Assembly (NCBI GenBank): GCA_963650165.1
Contig: CAVJKX010000004.1
Span: forward strand, 1 to 64,000
DNA length: 64,000 nt
Source of the DNA: F23-B02 sp963650165
GTDB taxonomy: Bacteria; Bacillota; Clostridia; Oscillospirales; Oscillospiraceae
Reading direction: 5' to 3'
Shown piece by piece: positions 32,315 through 39,809 of the stretch. The position numbers and the translations under genes were made by a program. Under the pieces are notes generated by a model. It was not told the origin of the DNA. It saw nothing but the letters and a program-made list of their open reading frames with translations, and searched no databases. The stretch's first letter is position 1; each line of letters begins with the position of its first letter.

Positions 32315-32587
32315 TTACCCCATGCAGTTATTACATACCGGTTTATCACAATTGAGACAATGATTAATAGAATTGTCTTTTCTTTCTGATATTACCGGAA
32401 TTAGATCATTAAAAAACATTGTCCAATCCACGCCGAATATAATTCCGAATTGTTTTGCCAATAAGACAGACGGCCTGTTTTGCCCTGTTTCCACTGCACC
32501 AATTGTTTGCCTTACAACTCCACACATTTTTGCAAGTTCGTTTTGGCTGATTCCGGCATCTTCACGCAGCTTCTTTAATTCAACCAT
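32315..32587 (-). CDS. XRE-family HTH protein with C-terminal Cys cluster
   Basis: 90 residues. The first ~65 form a Cro/CI-type HTH (MVELKKLREDAGISQNELAK, VVRQTIGAVETGQNRPS). The tail NHCLNCDKPVCNNCMG has five Cys in a CxxC-x4-CxxC layout, which could bind zinc or iron. Small XRE proteins ending in a zinc-ribbon-like CxxC pair are uncommon and might sense metal or redox state. It follows the 55-residue gene by 3 bp, so both are cotranscribed. Confidence 0.75.
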   Translation of the reverse strand: MVELKKLREDAGISQNELAKMCGVVRQTIGAVETGQNRPSVLLAKQFGIIFGVDWTMFFNDLIPVISERKDNSINHCLNCDKPVCNNCMG

Positions 32588-32590
32588 GAT

Positions 32591-32758
32591 TTACACTTCT
32601 TTCATATTTGTTTCGGCTTTTGCTGCTGCAAAATTCATAATTGCAGCATATGCGGAAACAAGTTCTTCCCGATTTGCGGCATCAAGCAAGGCTTGTTCAT
32701 TGTCACAAAATATATATCTTTCTCCGAACAGCTTGATCAATGAATAAATGTGATTCAT
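32591..32758 (-). CDS. Small hypothetical protein
   Basis: 55 residues (MNHIYSLIKLFGERYIFCDN, then two helices rich in Ala). AAAGGA precedes the ATG at 32758; a TTG 18 bp upstream would remove the ribosome site. It lies 3 bp before the XRE-Cys gene. No function can be read. Confidence 0.5.
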   Translation of the reverse strand: MNHIYSLIKLFGERYIFCDNEQALLDAANREELVSAYAAIMNFAAAKAETNMKEV

Positions 32759-32925
32759 AATTAATTTTCCTTTCAAACTAAAATTATGATGTAATTATTG
32801 CATATTTACTGAACGATTACTATTGATAATCCCAACAATAACTGAAGAACAAAAATGTACATAATGCACAATTTTGCGGTAAGATGTTTGTTAATAATGA
32901 CTATGCCATTTTAAATGGTGTAGAA

Positions 32926-32956
32926 AACAGGAGCAGTATTAAATACTGCTCCTGTT
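32926..32956. terminator. Terminator in element 2
   Basis: AACAGGAGCAGTATT pairs perfectly with AATACTGCTCCTGTT around a single A. It closes the long minus-strand operon ending at 32967. The 150 bp to its left (32777-32925) hold no gene and probably the promoter of the two small genes. Confidence 0.75.
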
Positions 32957-32966
32957 CAGAAATTTA

Positions 32967-33539
32967 TCAAGTGGCATCCCCATATGCATCACAGAATGCC
33001 GTTACTTGTTCAACTACCGAATTAACCCAATCGCCCTGTGCAATCAACCTTGCATGATAAGAATCAACCGGCTTTGCAAAACTGTCGTTTATAGCTTTTT
33101 CAAGGATATTCAGATTTTTCACAATATCGTCAAAAGACGGTGGAAGATCATCATCAGATATGCCCATTAGCTCAATAGCCCTTTTTCGTGCGAGATAACT
33201 GTTTTTTGTCATATCAAGGATTAAGCCTTTTTCTCCATCAGATAGTGTTAGCCCTTCAAAAGCCGTCAAAGATTCTTTAATTGAAACGGGAATGGGCTTG
33301 CTTGCTGCATTATAAAGAGCGTTTTTCATGTTGTCAAACGACAGCTTAATCTTTTCCATGCTTTCTTCTTTGAACATCTTAATAGTATCATTATGAACCG
33401 TTTTAAGAGCTTCAAGCTTGCTTTCGAGTAATTTTCCGGCATACTTAGCCTTCAATTCTTTTATTTCACTCTCGTATACTTCTTGTGCCCCTTTGCGGCC
33501 ATCGAGCTGTGTCCGGTAATATTTAAGAATGTCTGTCAT
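32967..33539 (-). CDS. Coiled-coil element protein of unknown function
   Basis: 190 residues, charged and helical: TDILKYYRTQLDGRKGAQEV, then long Lys/Glu-rich helices (about 20-75) and a second helical part. No enzyme motif. It is the last gene of the minus-strand operon after the terminase-like gene. By position it could be a scaffold-like or capsid-modifying factor of a satellite, but nothing in the sequence proves this. Confidence 0.6.
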   Translation of the reverse strand: MTDILKYYRTQLDGRKGAQEVYESEIKELKAKYAGKLLESKLEALKTVHNDTIKMFKEESMEKIKLSFDNMKNALYNAASKPIPVSIKESLTAFEGLTLSDGEKGLILDMTKNSYLARKRAIELMGISDDDLPPSFDDIVKNLNILEKAINDSFAKPVDSYHARLIAQGDWVNSVVEQVTAFCDAYGDAT

Positions 33540-33573
33540 TTTAATTCAATCCTTTCAAGTATATCTTATAATT

Positions 33574-33690
33574 TTATTCATGCTGTGCTTTGATTTGTGC
33601 CAAATACACTTCCAACATCATCCGCCCTTTGATATAGCTCTCTGAAGCGTCAGGATGGCGTGTATTAGCTTCTTCTGTGCTTTTAATCAT
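33574..33690 (-). CDS. 38-residue overlapping small protein
   Basis: MIKSTEEANTRHPDASES, then a helix ending QIKAQHE. The start overlaps the end of the preceding gene by 8 bp and GGAG lies 9 bases upstream, as in the other tightly packed genes of this operon. It fills an otherwise empty gap of 140 bp between two genes of the same strand. Function unknown. Confidence 0.5.
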   Translation of the reverse strand: MIKSTEEANTRHPDASESYIKGRMMLEVYLAQIKAQHE

Positions 33691-33883
33691 CGTATATATC
33701 TCCGTAGAAAAGTGTATTATAAGTGATTTCCTGCGCTCTGCGGATATCTTCACTTTTGCAAAAAATCACGGAATATAATTTTCCTTTGTCCAATTCATCG
33801 AGCGATTCCACAAAAACAGGTTGCAGCACTTGCAGCTTGTACTTATCTTCTAATTTTGATAATCTACCAAGAATGTATTTCAT
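33683..33883 (-). CDS. Small hypothetical protein
   Basis: 66 residues, starting MKYILGRLSKLEDKYKLQVL and ending in Asp residues. Two beta-alpha units are likely. It lies 11 bp after the terminase-like gene and overlaps the 38-residue gene. No match recognised. Confidence 0.5.
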   Translation of the reverse strand: MKYILGRLSKLEDKYKLQVLQPVFVESLDELDKGKLYSVIFCKSEDIRRAQEITYNTLFYGDIYDD

Positions 33884-33894
33884 TGCATACCCCT

Positions 33895-34251
33895 TTAAGC
33901 GTCCACTTTTGCCCGCTCCAATGCTTCTATTCGCGGTAAAATATCGGTAATTTCCGTGTATGATCTACAGGTATTGAAAATAACCTGTGCAGCATTAATT
34001 TTAACCTGCGGAGAAACTCCATCAGAACGAATAATTTTCATAAGTGTTTCGGAACATTCTGAAAGATTACTTTGCAGATAATTTGTCAGTGAGCTAAGAA
34101 TTTCAAGCTTCAAACGATTTAGATCAGCTTTGAAACTGTCATCAGCAAGAAATTGATATGCTTTTGTTTTTGATATTTCCGCTCTTTTGTATGCCCGTGT
34201 TACTGTTGGTTCTTCCAGTAATGCAATTAAGAATGCTTCACGTTTTGTCAC
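33895..34251 (-). CDS. phBC6A51-like HTH protein / putative terminase small subunit
   Basis: 118 residues. The N-terminus (MTKREAFLIALLEEPTVTRA, ISKTKAYQFLADDSF) is the homeodomain-like HTH found in phage small terminase subunits and phBC6A51-type proteins. The helical middle (LTNYLQSNLSECSETLMKII) and SPQVKINAAQVIFNTC follow the family pattern. In phage islands such a protein redirects helper packaging to the island genome. It overlaps the next upstream gene by 4 bp. A plain DNA-binding role is the alternative. Confidence 0.68.
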   Translation of the reverse strand: MTKREAFLIALLEEPTVTRAYKRAEISKTKAYQFLADDSFKADLNRLKLEILSSLTNYLQSNLSECSETLMKIIRSDGVSPQVKINAAQVIFNTCRSYTEITDILPRIEALERAKVDA

Positions 34252-34502
34252 GGTATCACCTTCTTTCCGAATGAATCAATTTTCCATTCCTTTTTTGTAA
34301 TTGTGTCCTCAATATATCCGCTTTTGAAAACATATTCAAAGCTGGTAAAATGTTGGTGGAATCTGAATTTTAGTGTTCTTTGTATAACTTCAATTGATTC
34401 ATTTGCAATTATCGTATTTTGAAGAAGCTGTCTTTCAACACCAAAAATGTGTTCCCAATATTCAATGTGTGCAATAAACATTTTCTTCAAATAGTTTTTC
34501 AT
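34248..34502 (-). CDS. Hypothetical protein
   Basis: 84 residues, MKNYLKKMFIAHIEYWEHIF onward, basic and rich in aromatic residues. It overlaps its upstream neighbour by 41 bp in another frame and the downstream gene by 4 bp, so it belongs to the same operon. No function recognised. Confidence 0.5.
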   Translation of the reverse strand: MKNYLKKMFIAHIEYWEHIFGVERQLLQNTIIANESIEVIQRTLKFRFHQHFTSFEYVFKSGYIEDTITKKEWKIDSFGKKVIP

Positions 34503-34734
34503 AATTGATTTTCCGTTTTCTCTTGTGGCTTCGTAACGGCTTGTTTAGATCATATATGTGAAATTTGCCGTTATCATCCACAAAAATAAATGCGTCATAA
34601 TCGTTCACCGGAAGATTTGAACATAATTCAACCGCCTGTTCAAATTCCCATGTTGATTTTCTGCGCCGGATCAGTTTTGTTTCTTGCGTTCCATCTGAAT
34701 AATACTTGATACCGAATAAAGCTATTTCTTTCAT
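34462..34734 (-). CDS. Hypothetical protein
   Basis: 90 residues, MKEIALFGIKYYSDGTQETK, with a beta-rich N-half and a very basic segment (PLRSHKRKRKINYEK) near the end that could touch nucleic acid. GAAAGG precedes ATG. It is the first gene after the iteron region on the same strand as the primase. Confidence 0.52.
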   Translation of the reverse strand: MKEIALFGIKYYSDGTQETKLIRRRKSTWEFEQAVELCSNLPVNDYDAFIFVDDNGKFHIYDLNKPLRSHKRKRKINYEKLFEENVYCTH

Positions 34735-34740
34735 TGGCTT

Positions 34741-34973
34741 TCCTTTCTAACTTAACTAATTCCTAACCGTTTTTTTGAAAATCGGTTAGCCTTGAAGGCA
34801 TTGATATATAAGGCTTTTTTAATCCCTAACCAATACTAACCGATTTATATAACTCATAGAGAAAAAAACAAGCAATATATAAGAAGTGAAAAAATCGGTT
34901 AGTATCGGTTAGAGCGGGAAATCCTTTGATATATAAGGCTTTTTCGGGCTAACCGATTTAGGCTAACCGATTT
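34741..34973. repeat. Iteron-like region, candidate replication origin of element 2
   Basis: About eight copies of CTAACC(GATTT) in both orientations lie in 230 bp, several as full CTAACCGATTT. The 19-mer TTGATATATAAGGCTTTTT is repeated directly at 34801-34819 and 34926-34944. The region is AT-rich, gene-free, and directly follows the primase-helicase gene, the usual place for the origin in phage islands and P4-like elements. Confidence 0.6.
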
Positions 34974-36875
34974 TTATGAAATCCTTCGATACATTTTCAT
35001 TACCCTTCCATTCAAACTTTTCGGATAGCTCTCCAACCCGTATTCTTTCTTAATATGGCGTCCGAACATATTGTTATTTATAGATTTATAGCCGTTTTCA
35101 ACACAATATACTTGATATGCTTTATAAATATCTGCAACAGAATTTCTGAAAAGCTCATCCCCAATTTGAAGGTAATCTTTCAAGAATGCTTTAATTGGAT
35201 CATTGCTCATTTCAAAGCTTTCAAGTTCGGCCTGCACTAATTCACTGTGTGTAAATTTGCCTTGCTTCAAAAGCCTTTGTAAACCTTCTACAGCGTACTT
35301 GAGCATAGCTTCCACAGCTTCTTTGGTTTTCAATTTTTCACGCAAATTTGGATCACTTTTACTAAATTTCGCGTTAAACGGAACAATAACCAATCTACGA
35401 AGCATTGCGCCGGTTCTATCCTTCATGCGCGGAATGTCATTTGCTGAAAAAATCATTTTGGCATACGGCGAAAATTCAAATAGATCACGTCCCTTAAATT
35501 CTGCTGTTAAACGTTCACCTGTTACGATCTTTTTTATAATCGCAGTGTTTGAGCCGTCAATAAAATCATCCGATATATCATCTCCGATATTGACAAGTTT
35601 TCCGGCAAGCTGTGCAGTTCCGAATCTTTCACCAACGGAACGCAAATCCAATGCAGAACAGTTGTTTGCACCGATGCACTCGGTTATTAAGTCAAGGAAT
35701 GTACTTTTGCCGTTTGCCTTTTCGCCCGTTAGAATGAACATCTTTTGAAAAATATTTGTCCGGTATAAACAATATCCTGCTATTTCTTCCAAAAGAGAAC
35801 GGATATCGGAATCACCGCAAGCCCATTGAGTTAAGCAGCCGTCCACAAGTTCAGAATAAGCTTTAGGATCATAATTCCACGGAATTTTATTTGTGATTAC
35901 AATATCCGGTGAAAAATTCTGCATTACTCCACTTTCCATATCAAGAATACCGTTTGCAAATCCAATATATCTTGACGGAGCGGGATAAACAGTTTTTGCA
36001 ATGCGCCTAATATATGAAAGAGTTTCTTTTATTTGACTGTCCTTCAGCAGTGGAATCATTGTTGCTATTTCGCATTCAATTGCCTTTGATCCGGCTATAT
36101 AAAATCCGTCAGCATAACTGTGAATTTGTCCATCAATAAAAACGATGTTCATTTTATGAATGAGAAATTGCCCCAAACGATCATGACGGAATGTCCTTTT
36201 TTCAAAGAATATTTCATCCATATTGGGAAATGCACCGTCACGAAGAACTACTTCAAGCTCATCTTCCGACAATGGTTCACGAAGAACAAAACGGTTCATC
36301 ATAGTTATAATTTCTTTGATCTCATCTTTGGTCATTCCGGCGCGGCTCAATGTCAGAATGTGAGTGAATAACGCTTGATTGCGTCCATCACCTTCACCAA
36401 GAGAAACAAAATCAACGCCGGTTTGAACAGGTACAAAAGCCTTTGGTATTTCTCCAATTTCATCTGCTTCATAAATGATGGTACGGTCTACTCCGTCAAC
36501 CTTTAATGCCTGATAACAAGCTTCTTTGCCGGTTTTAATGTCCGCTGTTAGCCCAACGGCAAGAGTTTTTTTCGTTCCGCATTTGTTAAACGCTTCATCA
36601 CCATTGTTCAAAGCAGTAATGTGACCGCCTCTTGAAGTCTTGCGAACGACAACCGGATATTGCTTTTCACGAATGATTGAAAGCGCTTTTTCAAACTGCA
36701 AATCATCGTCAATATCAACGAGCACAACATTTTGTTTTAAAATGCCGCCGATACCGTTTGCTCCGCGCCAATGTTCCGCTTCTTCATACCCCACCGCCGG
36801 AACGCCTTTGAACTTGATCATGGCAGCTTTGGAATTCAAGGGAACGAATCCGGAATACAGATCATGCAACATCAT
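34974..36875 (-). CDS. D5/P4-type primase-helicase
   Basis: 633 residues. The N-terminal part (about 1-150, with VLVDIDDDLQFEKA and KTSRGGHITAL) looks like a prim-pol or primase-associated domain. The middle is the D5_N region (SRYIGFANGILDMESG), and the C-terminal SF3-type helicase has Walker A TGEKANGKST, Walker B-like VNIGDDI and KMIFSANDIPRMKDR (motif C Asn and arginine finger). It would unwind and prime the origin next door. It overlaps the upstream small gene by 14 bp. Complete in length. Confidence 0.9.
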   Translation of the reverse strand: MMLHDLYSGFVPLNSKAAMIKFKGVPAVGYEEAEHWRGANGIGGILKQNVVLVDIDDDLQFEKALSIIREKQYPVVVRKTSRGGHITALNNGDEAFNKCGTKKTLAVGLTADIKTGKEACYQALKVDGVDRTIIYEADEIGEIPKAFVPVQTGVDFVSLGEGDGRNQALFTHILTLSRAGMTKDEIKEIITMMNRFVLREPLSEDELEVVLRDGAFPNMDEIFFEKRTFRHDRLGQFLIHKMNIVFIDGQIHSYADGFYIAGSKAIECEIATMIPLLKDSQIKETLSYIRRIAKTVYPAPSRYIGFANGILDMESGVMQNFSPDIVITNKIPWNYDPKAYSELVDGCLTQWACGDSDIRSLLEEIAGYCLYRTNIFQKMFILTGEKANGKSTFLDLITECIGANNCSALDLRSVGERFGTAQLAGKLVNIGDDISDDFIDGSNTAIIKKIVTGERLTAEFKGRDLFEFSPYAKMIFSANDIPRMKDRTGAMLRRLVIVPFNAKFSKSDPNLREKLKTKEAVEAMLKYAVEGLQRLLKQGKFTHSELVQAELESFEMSNDPIKAFLKDYLQIGDELFRNSVADIYKAYQVYCVENGYKSINNNMFGRHIKKEYGLESYPKSLNGRVMKMYRRIS

Positions 36876-37053
36876 ATTTTTTACCCGCCTGTTCCGCTTG
36901 CCATTGTTTAAATTCCGATTGATGCTCTTTGATATATGTTTTCATATCCGAAAATATTGAAACGGCAAAATAACACGCTTGCTTTTCGGTGATTGTTGGA
37001 ATGCCGGAAGTATTCACAGTAATGCAATTTTCTTTTACATTACTGTTCTGCAT
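36862..37053 (-). CDS. Small hypothetical protein before the primase
   Basis: 63 residues from ATG 37053 (GAAGGAG 9 bases ahead): MQNSNVKENCITVNTSGIPT, then ITEKQACYFAVSIFSDMKTY and a basic tail. It overlaps the Cro-like gene by 14 bp and the primase by 14 bp, so it is translated in a coupled chain. Function unknown. Confidence 0.55.
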   Translation of the reverse strand: MQNSNVKENCITVNTSGIPTITEKQACYFAVSIFSDMKTYIKEHQSEFKQWQAEQAGKKYDVA

Positions 37054-37231
37054 GCTTCTTTGCTCCTTCACGAATTTTTTCAAGTATTTCAATTTGCTTG
37101 ATCTGCGGTAACTCATCTCTCAAAATTTTGCTGAAATAACCTTCAGAAACACCACAAAATTTTGCAGCTTCATATTGACGAATACCGAGTTCTGCCATTC
37201 CGACTTTCAATAGAATGTTTTTCCCGTTCAC
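37040..37231 (-). CDS. Cro-like HTH protein of element 2
   Basis: 63 residues. GTG 37231 is preferred because AGAGGTG lies 6 bases upstream; a longer frame starts inside the operator region. The sequence KVGMAELGIRQYEAAKFCGV SEGYFSKILRDELP is an XRE-type HTH without further domains. Being the first gene of the early operon and divergent from the CI-like repressor, it takes the place of Cro or an excisionase. Confidence 0.7.
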   Translation of the reverse strand: MNGKNILLKVGMAELGIRQYEAAKFCGVSEGYFSKILRDELPQIKQIEILEKIREGAKKHAEQ

Positions 37232-37253
37232 AATTAACACCTCTCTTGACTTT

Positions 37254-37368
37254 TCACCAAAATGGTGATATGCTTGCAATACAAAAGGATTATTTCTTAT
37301 TGTTTGACTATATTATATCCCCAAACTGGTGATATGTGAATATACAGTAATATGCAATTAATTGGTGA
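37254..37368. promoter_or_regulatory. Operator array between cro-like and CI-like genes
   Basis: A perfect inverted repeat TCACCA-AAA-TGGTGA (37254-37268) is followed by two more TGGTGA half-sites (37327-37332 and 37363-37368), the last just before the CI-like gene. Three sites between divergent repressor genes is the lambda-type switch arrangement. Confidence 0.65.
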
Positions 37369-37383
37369 AATAAGGTGAAACAT

Positions 37384-37884
37384 ATGGGCAGAAAAAAAGA
37401 AGCATTTAGTCAAACATGGATAGAACAAGGAAAAAGAATTAAAGAATTGCGAATTGCCAAAGGGATTTCACAATTAGCTCTTGCAGAATTGTTAGGATAT
37501 TCAACCGCCAACACGGTTTATTATTGGGAAAGTGGTAGAAGTGGAATTAGCTATCAACAACTTTTAGAGTTATCAAAAATATTTCAAGTTGATATAGGTT
37601 ATATCACAGGGGATCAAGAACACAAAAATATTGCCGATTTGGTTTGTCATTCCAAAGAAATAATAGATTCCTGTTCGCCGGAATATATGAAAGATCATAC
37701 TACAATTGCAAATCTTTTGTGGCAATCCGGATATGATCTATCCGTTCTTGAAATTGAAAATGCAAATTTTATGGCATTCATTAAACGACATATTGCAGGA
37801 TTGAAAGATACCAAAGAAATTGAAAAAGTAATCAATGAATGCATGGCAGATTATAAATTGTTGAAGGGTGGATTTGGAAAATGA
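37384..37884 (+). CDS. CI-like XRE repressor of element 2
   Basis: 166 residues. An HTH at about 12-70 (IEQGKRIKELRIAKGISQLA, YSTANTVYYWESGRSGIS) is followed by a helical C-terminus without peptidase motifs. ATG 37384 is chosen since AAGGTG stands 6 bases ahead; GTG 37375 would use the same bases as its own start. It overlaps the recombinase by 4 bp (ATGA), so repressor and recombinase form one operon, as in element 1. Confidence 0.85.
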   Translation: MGRKKEAFSQTWIEQGKRIKELRIAKGISQLALAELLGYSTANTVYYWESGRSGISYQQLLELSKIFQVDIGYITGDQEHKNIADLVCHSKEIIDSCSPEYMKDHTTIANLLWQSGYDLSVLEIENANFMAFIKRHIAGLKDTKEIEKVINECMADYKLLKGGFGK

Positions 37885-39524
37885 ATGTTGTGATATATGC
37901 GCGTTTTTCGTCTCATAACCAAACAGAGCAAGGCATAGAAGGACAACTTCAAGTCTGCTACGAATATGCCAAGAAAAACGGTTACATTGTTGTGGGGGAG
38001 TATATTGATCGCGCTATATCCGGCACAACTGATAATCGGCCTGAATTTTTGCGAATGATAGAAGATAGCAGCAAGAAATTATTTGAATATGTTTTAGTTT
38101 ATCAACTTGACCGTTTTGCCCGCAATCGTTATGACAGCGCGACATATAAAGCAAAGCTAAAAAAGAATGGTGTTCGCGTCCTGTCGGCCAAAGAAAACAT
38201 TTCAGATGATGCGAGCGGGATTTTAGTTGAAGGCTTGCTCGAATCTATGGCAGAGTATTATAGCGCAGAGCTTTCACAAAAGATCCGGCGCGGCATGGAT
38301 ATAAATGCTGAAAAATGCCTTTGTACAGGTGGTGGAAGGGCGTTGGGCTTTAAAATAATAGATAAGAAGTTTTACATAGATGAAGAAACCGCTCCAATTG
38401 TCAAACGAATTTTTGAAATGTATGCAAGCGGGAAAACCGTTGCAGAAATATGTAATACGTTGAATGCTCAAGGTTTTAAAACTGCTACCGGATCAGCTTT
38501 TAATAAAAATTCTTTGCGTAAAATGCTCCAAAACAAGCGTTACATTGGTATTTATACCTACAAAGGCAAGGAAACCCCGGGCGGTATGCCACGCATTATT
38601 TCTGATGATCTGTTTTACCGTGTCCAAGAAATTATGTTAAAGAACAAAAAAGCTCCCGCTCATGCAAAAGCAAAGCAGGAGTATATTTTAACAACAAAGT
38701 TGTTTTGCGGAAAATGTCACGAAATGATGACCGGTATTAAGGGGAATTCCCATACTGGACGCGCTTATTATTACTACAAGTGCAACAATGCCAAGAAAAA
38801 AGCTTGTGATAAAAAAGTAGTTCAAAAGGAATACATTGAAGACCTCGTTATCAGCGAGTGCAGGAAATTGTTGACCGCCGAAAACATCAACAAAATATCA
38901 CATGAAGTTGTTGCTTTGTGTGAAAAAGAAAAGGATATATCGAACCTCAAACGCCTTGAAAAGCTGCTTAAAGATAACGAGCGCAAGCGCGGAAATTTTA
39001 TGACTGCAATTGCAGAATGTGATATTGATACGGTTCGCAAAGCTATGTACGAAGAAATATCACGTCTTGTCAGGGAATACGATGATCTTGAATATGAATA
39101 TGCCGTTGAAAAAGCAAGCAAAGTTTCATTAACCGTTGCAGAAGTGAAATTCTTCTTAGATCAACTTAAAAAAGGCAATGTTGATGATATTCGTTATCGC
39201 AAAACTTTAATTAATGTTTTTGTAAATGCAATTTATTTGTATGATGATAGAATGACCATTATTTTTAATTCCGGAGATAAACCCGTAACGGTAACGGATG
39301 AACTTTTGAATGACATTGAATCCGCCGAAGGGTTTGCTTTTGGAACAGGCAGCTCCACCATAAAAATGCTCTCACCGCCAGGTGAGAGCATTTTTATCGT
39401 AATAGAGGAAGTTGAACCCGAGGGCGCTTGGAAACGTGCCGGCGGCACGTTTCAACCCGAGGCGGCCTGCGCCGCAGCGCAGGTCAACTCCCCCCATCTC
39501 CACCATGAAGTCCACCGTAATTAG
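37881..39524 (+). CDS. Large serine recombinase (integrase of element 2)
   Basis: 547 residues. The resolvase domain (1-150) has the nucleophile Ser10 in VIYARFSSHNQTEQG, YQLDRFARNRYDSATYKA, and the E-helix SAELSQKIRRGM. The recombinase domain (about 160-270) contains GRALGFKI and LNAQGFKTATGSAF. The zinc ribbon is LFCGKCHEMM with YKCNNAKKKACDKK, then a coiled coil. The last ~60 residues are odd: from about 485 the frame runs through a terminator-like hairpin, a G+C-rich repeat and the attR core, ending SPHLHHEVHRN in host DNA. The tail therefore depends on the integration state. Confidence 0.92.
   Translation: MNVVIYARFSSHNQTEQGIEGQLQVCYEYAKKNGYIVVGEYIDRAISGTTDNRPEFLRMIEDSSKKLFEYVLVYQLDRFARNRYDSATYKAKLKKNGVRVLSAKENISDDASGILVEGLLESMAEYYSAELSQKIRRGMDINAEKCLCTGGGRALGFKIIDKKFYIDEETAPIVKRIFEMYASGKTVAEICNTLNAQGFKTATGSAFNKNSLRKMLQNKRYIGIYTYKGKETPGGMPRIISDDLFYRVQEIMLKNKKAPAHAKAKQEYILTTKLFCGKCHEMMTGIKGNSHTGRAYYYYKCNNAKKKACDKKVVQKEYIEDLVISECRKLLTAENINKISHEVVALCEKEKDISNLKRLEKLLKDNERKRGNFMTAIAECDIDTVRKAMYEEISRLVREYDDLEYEYAVEKASKVSLTVAEVKFFLDQLKKGNVDDIRYRKTLINVFVNAIYLYDDRMTIIFNSGDKPVTVTDELLNDIESAEGFAFGTGSSTIKMLSPPGESIFIVIEEVEPEGAWKRAGGTFQPEAACAAAQVNSPHLHHEVHRN
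39361..39524. repeat. Direct repeat R1, at the end of the recombinase gene
   Basis: Begins with the hairpin GCTCTCACC-GCCA-GGTGAGAGC flanked by A and T runs. A G+C-rich stretch with GAAACGTGCC-GGC-GGCACGTTTC follows, then the 22-bp tmRNA-end core (39484-39505) and GAAGTCCACCGTAATT. From 39381 on it is about 97% identical over ~145 bp to 41780-41925. Confidence 0.88.
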
Positions 39525-39542
39525 AATACGGTGGACTTTTTT
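39508..39542 (+). terminator. Terminator after attR of element 2
   Basis: AAGTCCACCGTA (39508-39519) pairs perfectly with TACGGTGGACTT (39527-39538), then TTTT. Its left arm also follows the third tmRNA-end copy at 41907, so it looks like the old tmRNA terminator in duplicate. 39543-39732 contains no gene that I can see. Confidence 0.82.
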
Positions 39543-39732
39543 ATGTCAAAATCACCTGACCTAAAAGATGTTTCAGTACTTTTGATGATAACAGGCTCTG
39601 CGGATAGCTAATGATTCGTGCTGCATAGTCTGGGGGGCAGCTTCTTCCACTCCCAAACCACCTTTCGTGCAGCAGATTGTGTGCAGCGTTAATTATTATT
39701 CGAGGTATTTACAAAGGGACTCTGTTTGTACA

Positions 39733-39761
39733 TTGACTTTTTTTGATGAGATTGATATATT
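39733..39761 (+). promoter_or_regulatory. Promoter of the FAD oxidoreductase gene
   Basis: TTGACT (39733-39738), 17 bp, TATATT (39756-39761), 48 bp before the start codon. Confidence 0.6.
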
Positions 39762-39809
39762 TTTATCATCCATTTGGTAAATAAAAAACGGGAACAGGAG
39801 GAAATTAAC

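Larger units (their letters stand above)
31756..39505. mobile_element. Integrative element 2 at the ssrA 3' end, satellite-like, about 7.75 kb
   Basis: A strongly AT-rich block between G+C-rich host DNA, bounded by a 22-bp repeat of the tmRNA end. Order from the right: serine recombinase, CI-like repressor, divergent Cro-like gene, small gene, D5 primase-helicase, iteron region, a run of small genes with a terminase-small-subunit-like protein, and a coiled-coil protein. There are no capsid, tail or conjugation genes. This order parallels phage-inducible chromosomal islands, which use a helper phage, though those normally use tyrosine integrases. Confidence 0.85.

Noticed and set aside
36862..37116. 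Longer start for the small gene before the primase (to 37116)
   Set aside because: The extension overlaps the Cro-like gene for most of its length and lacks a ribosome site; ATG 37053 has GAAGGAG.
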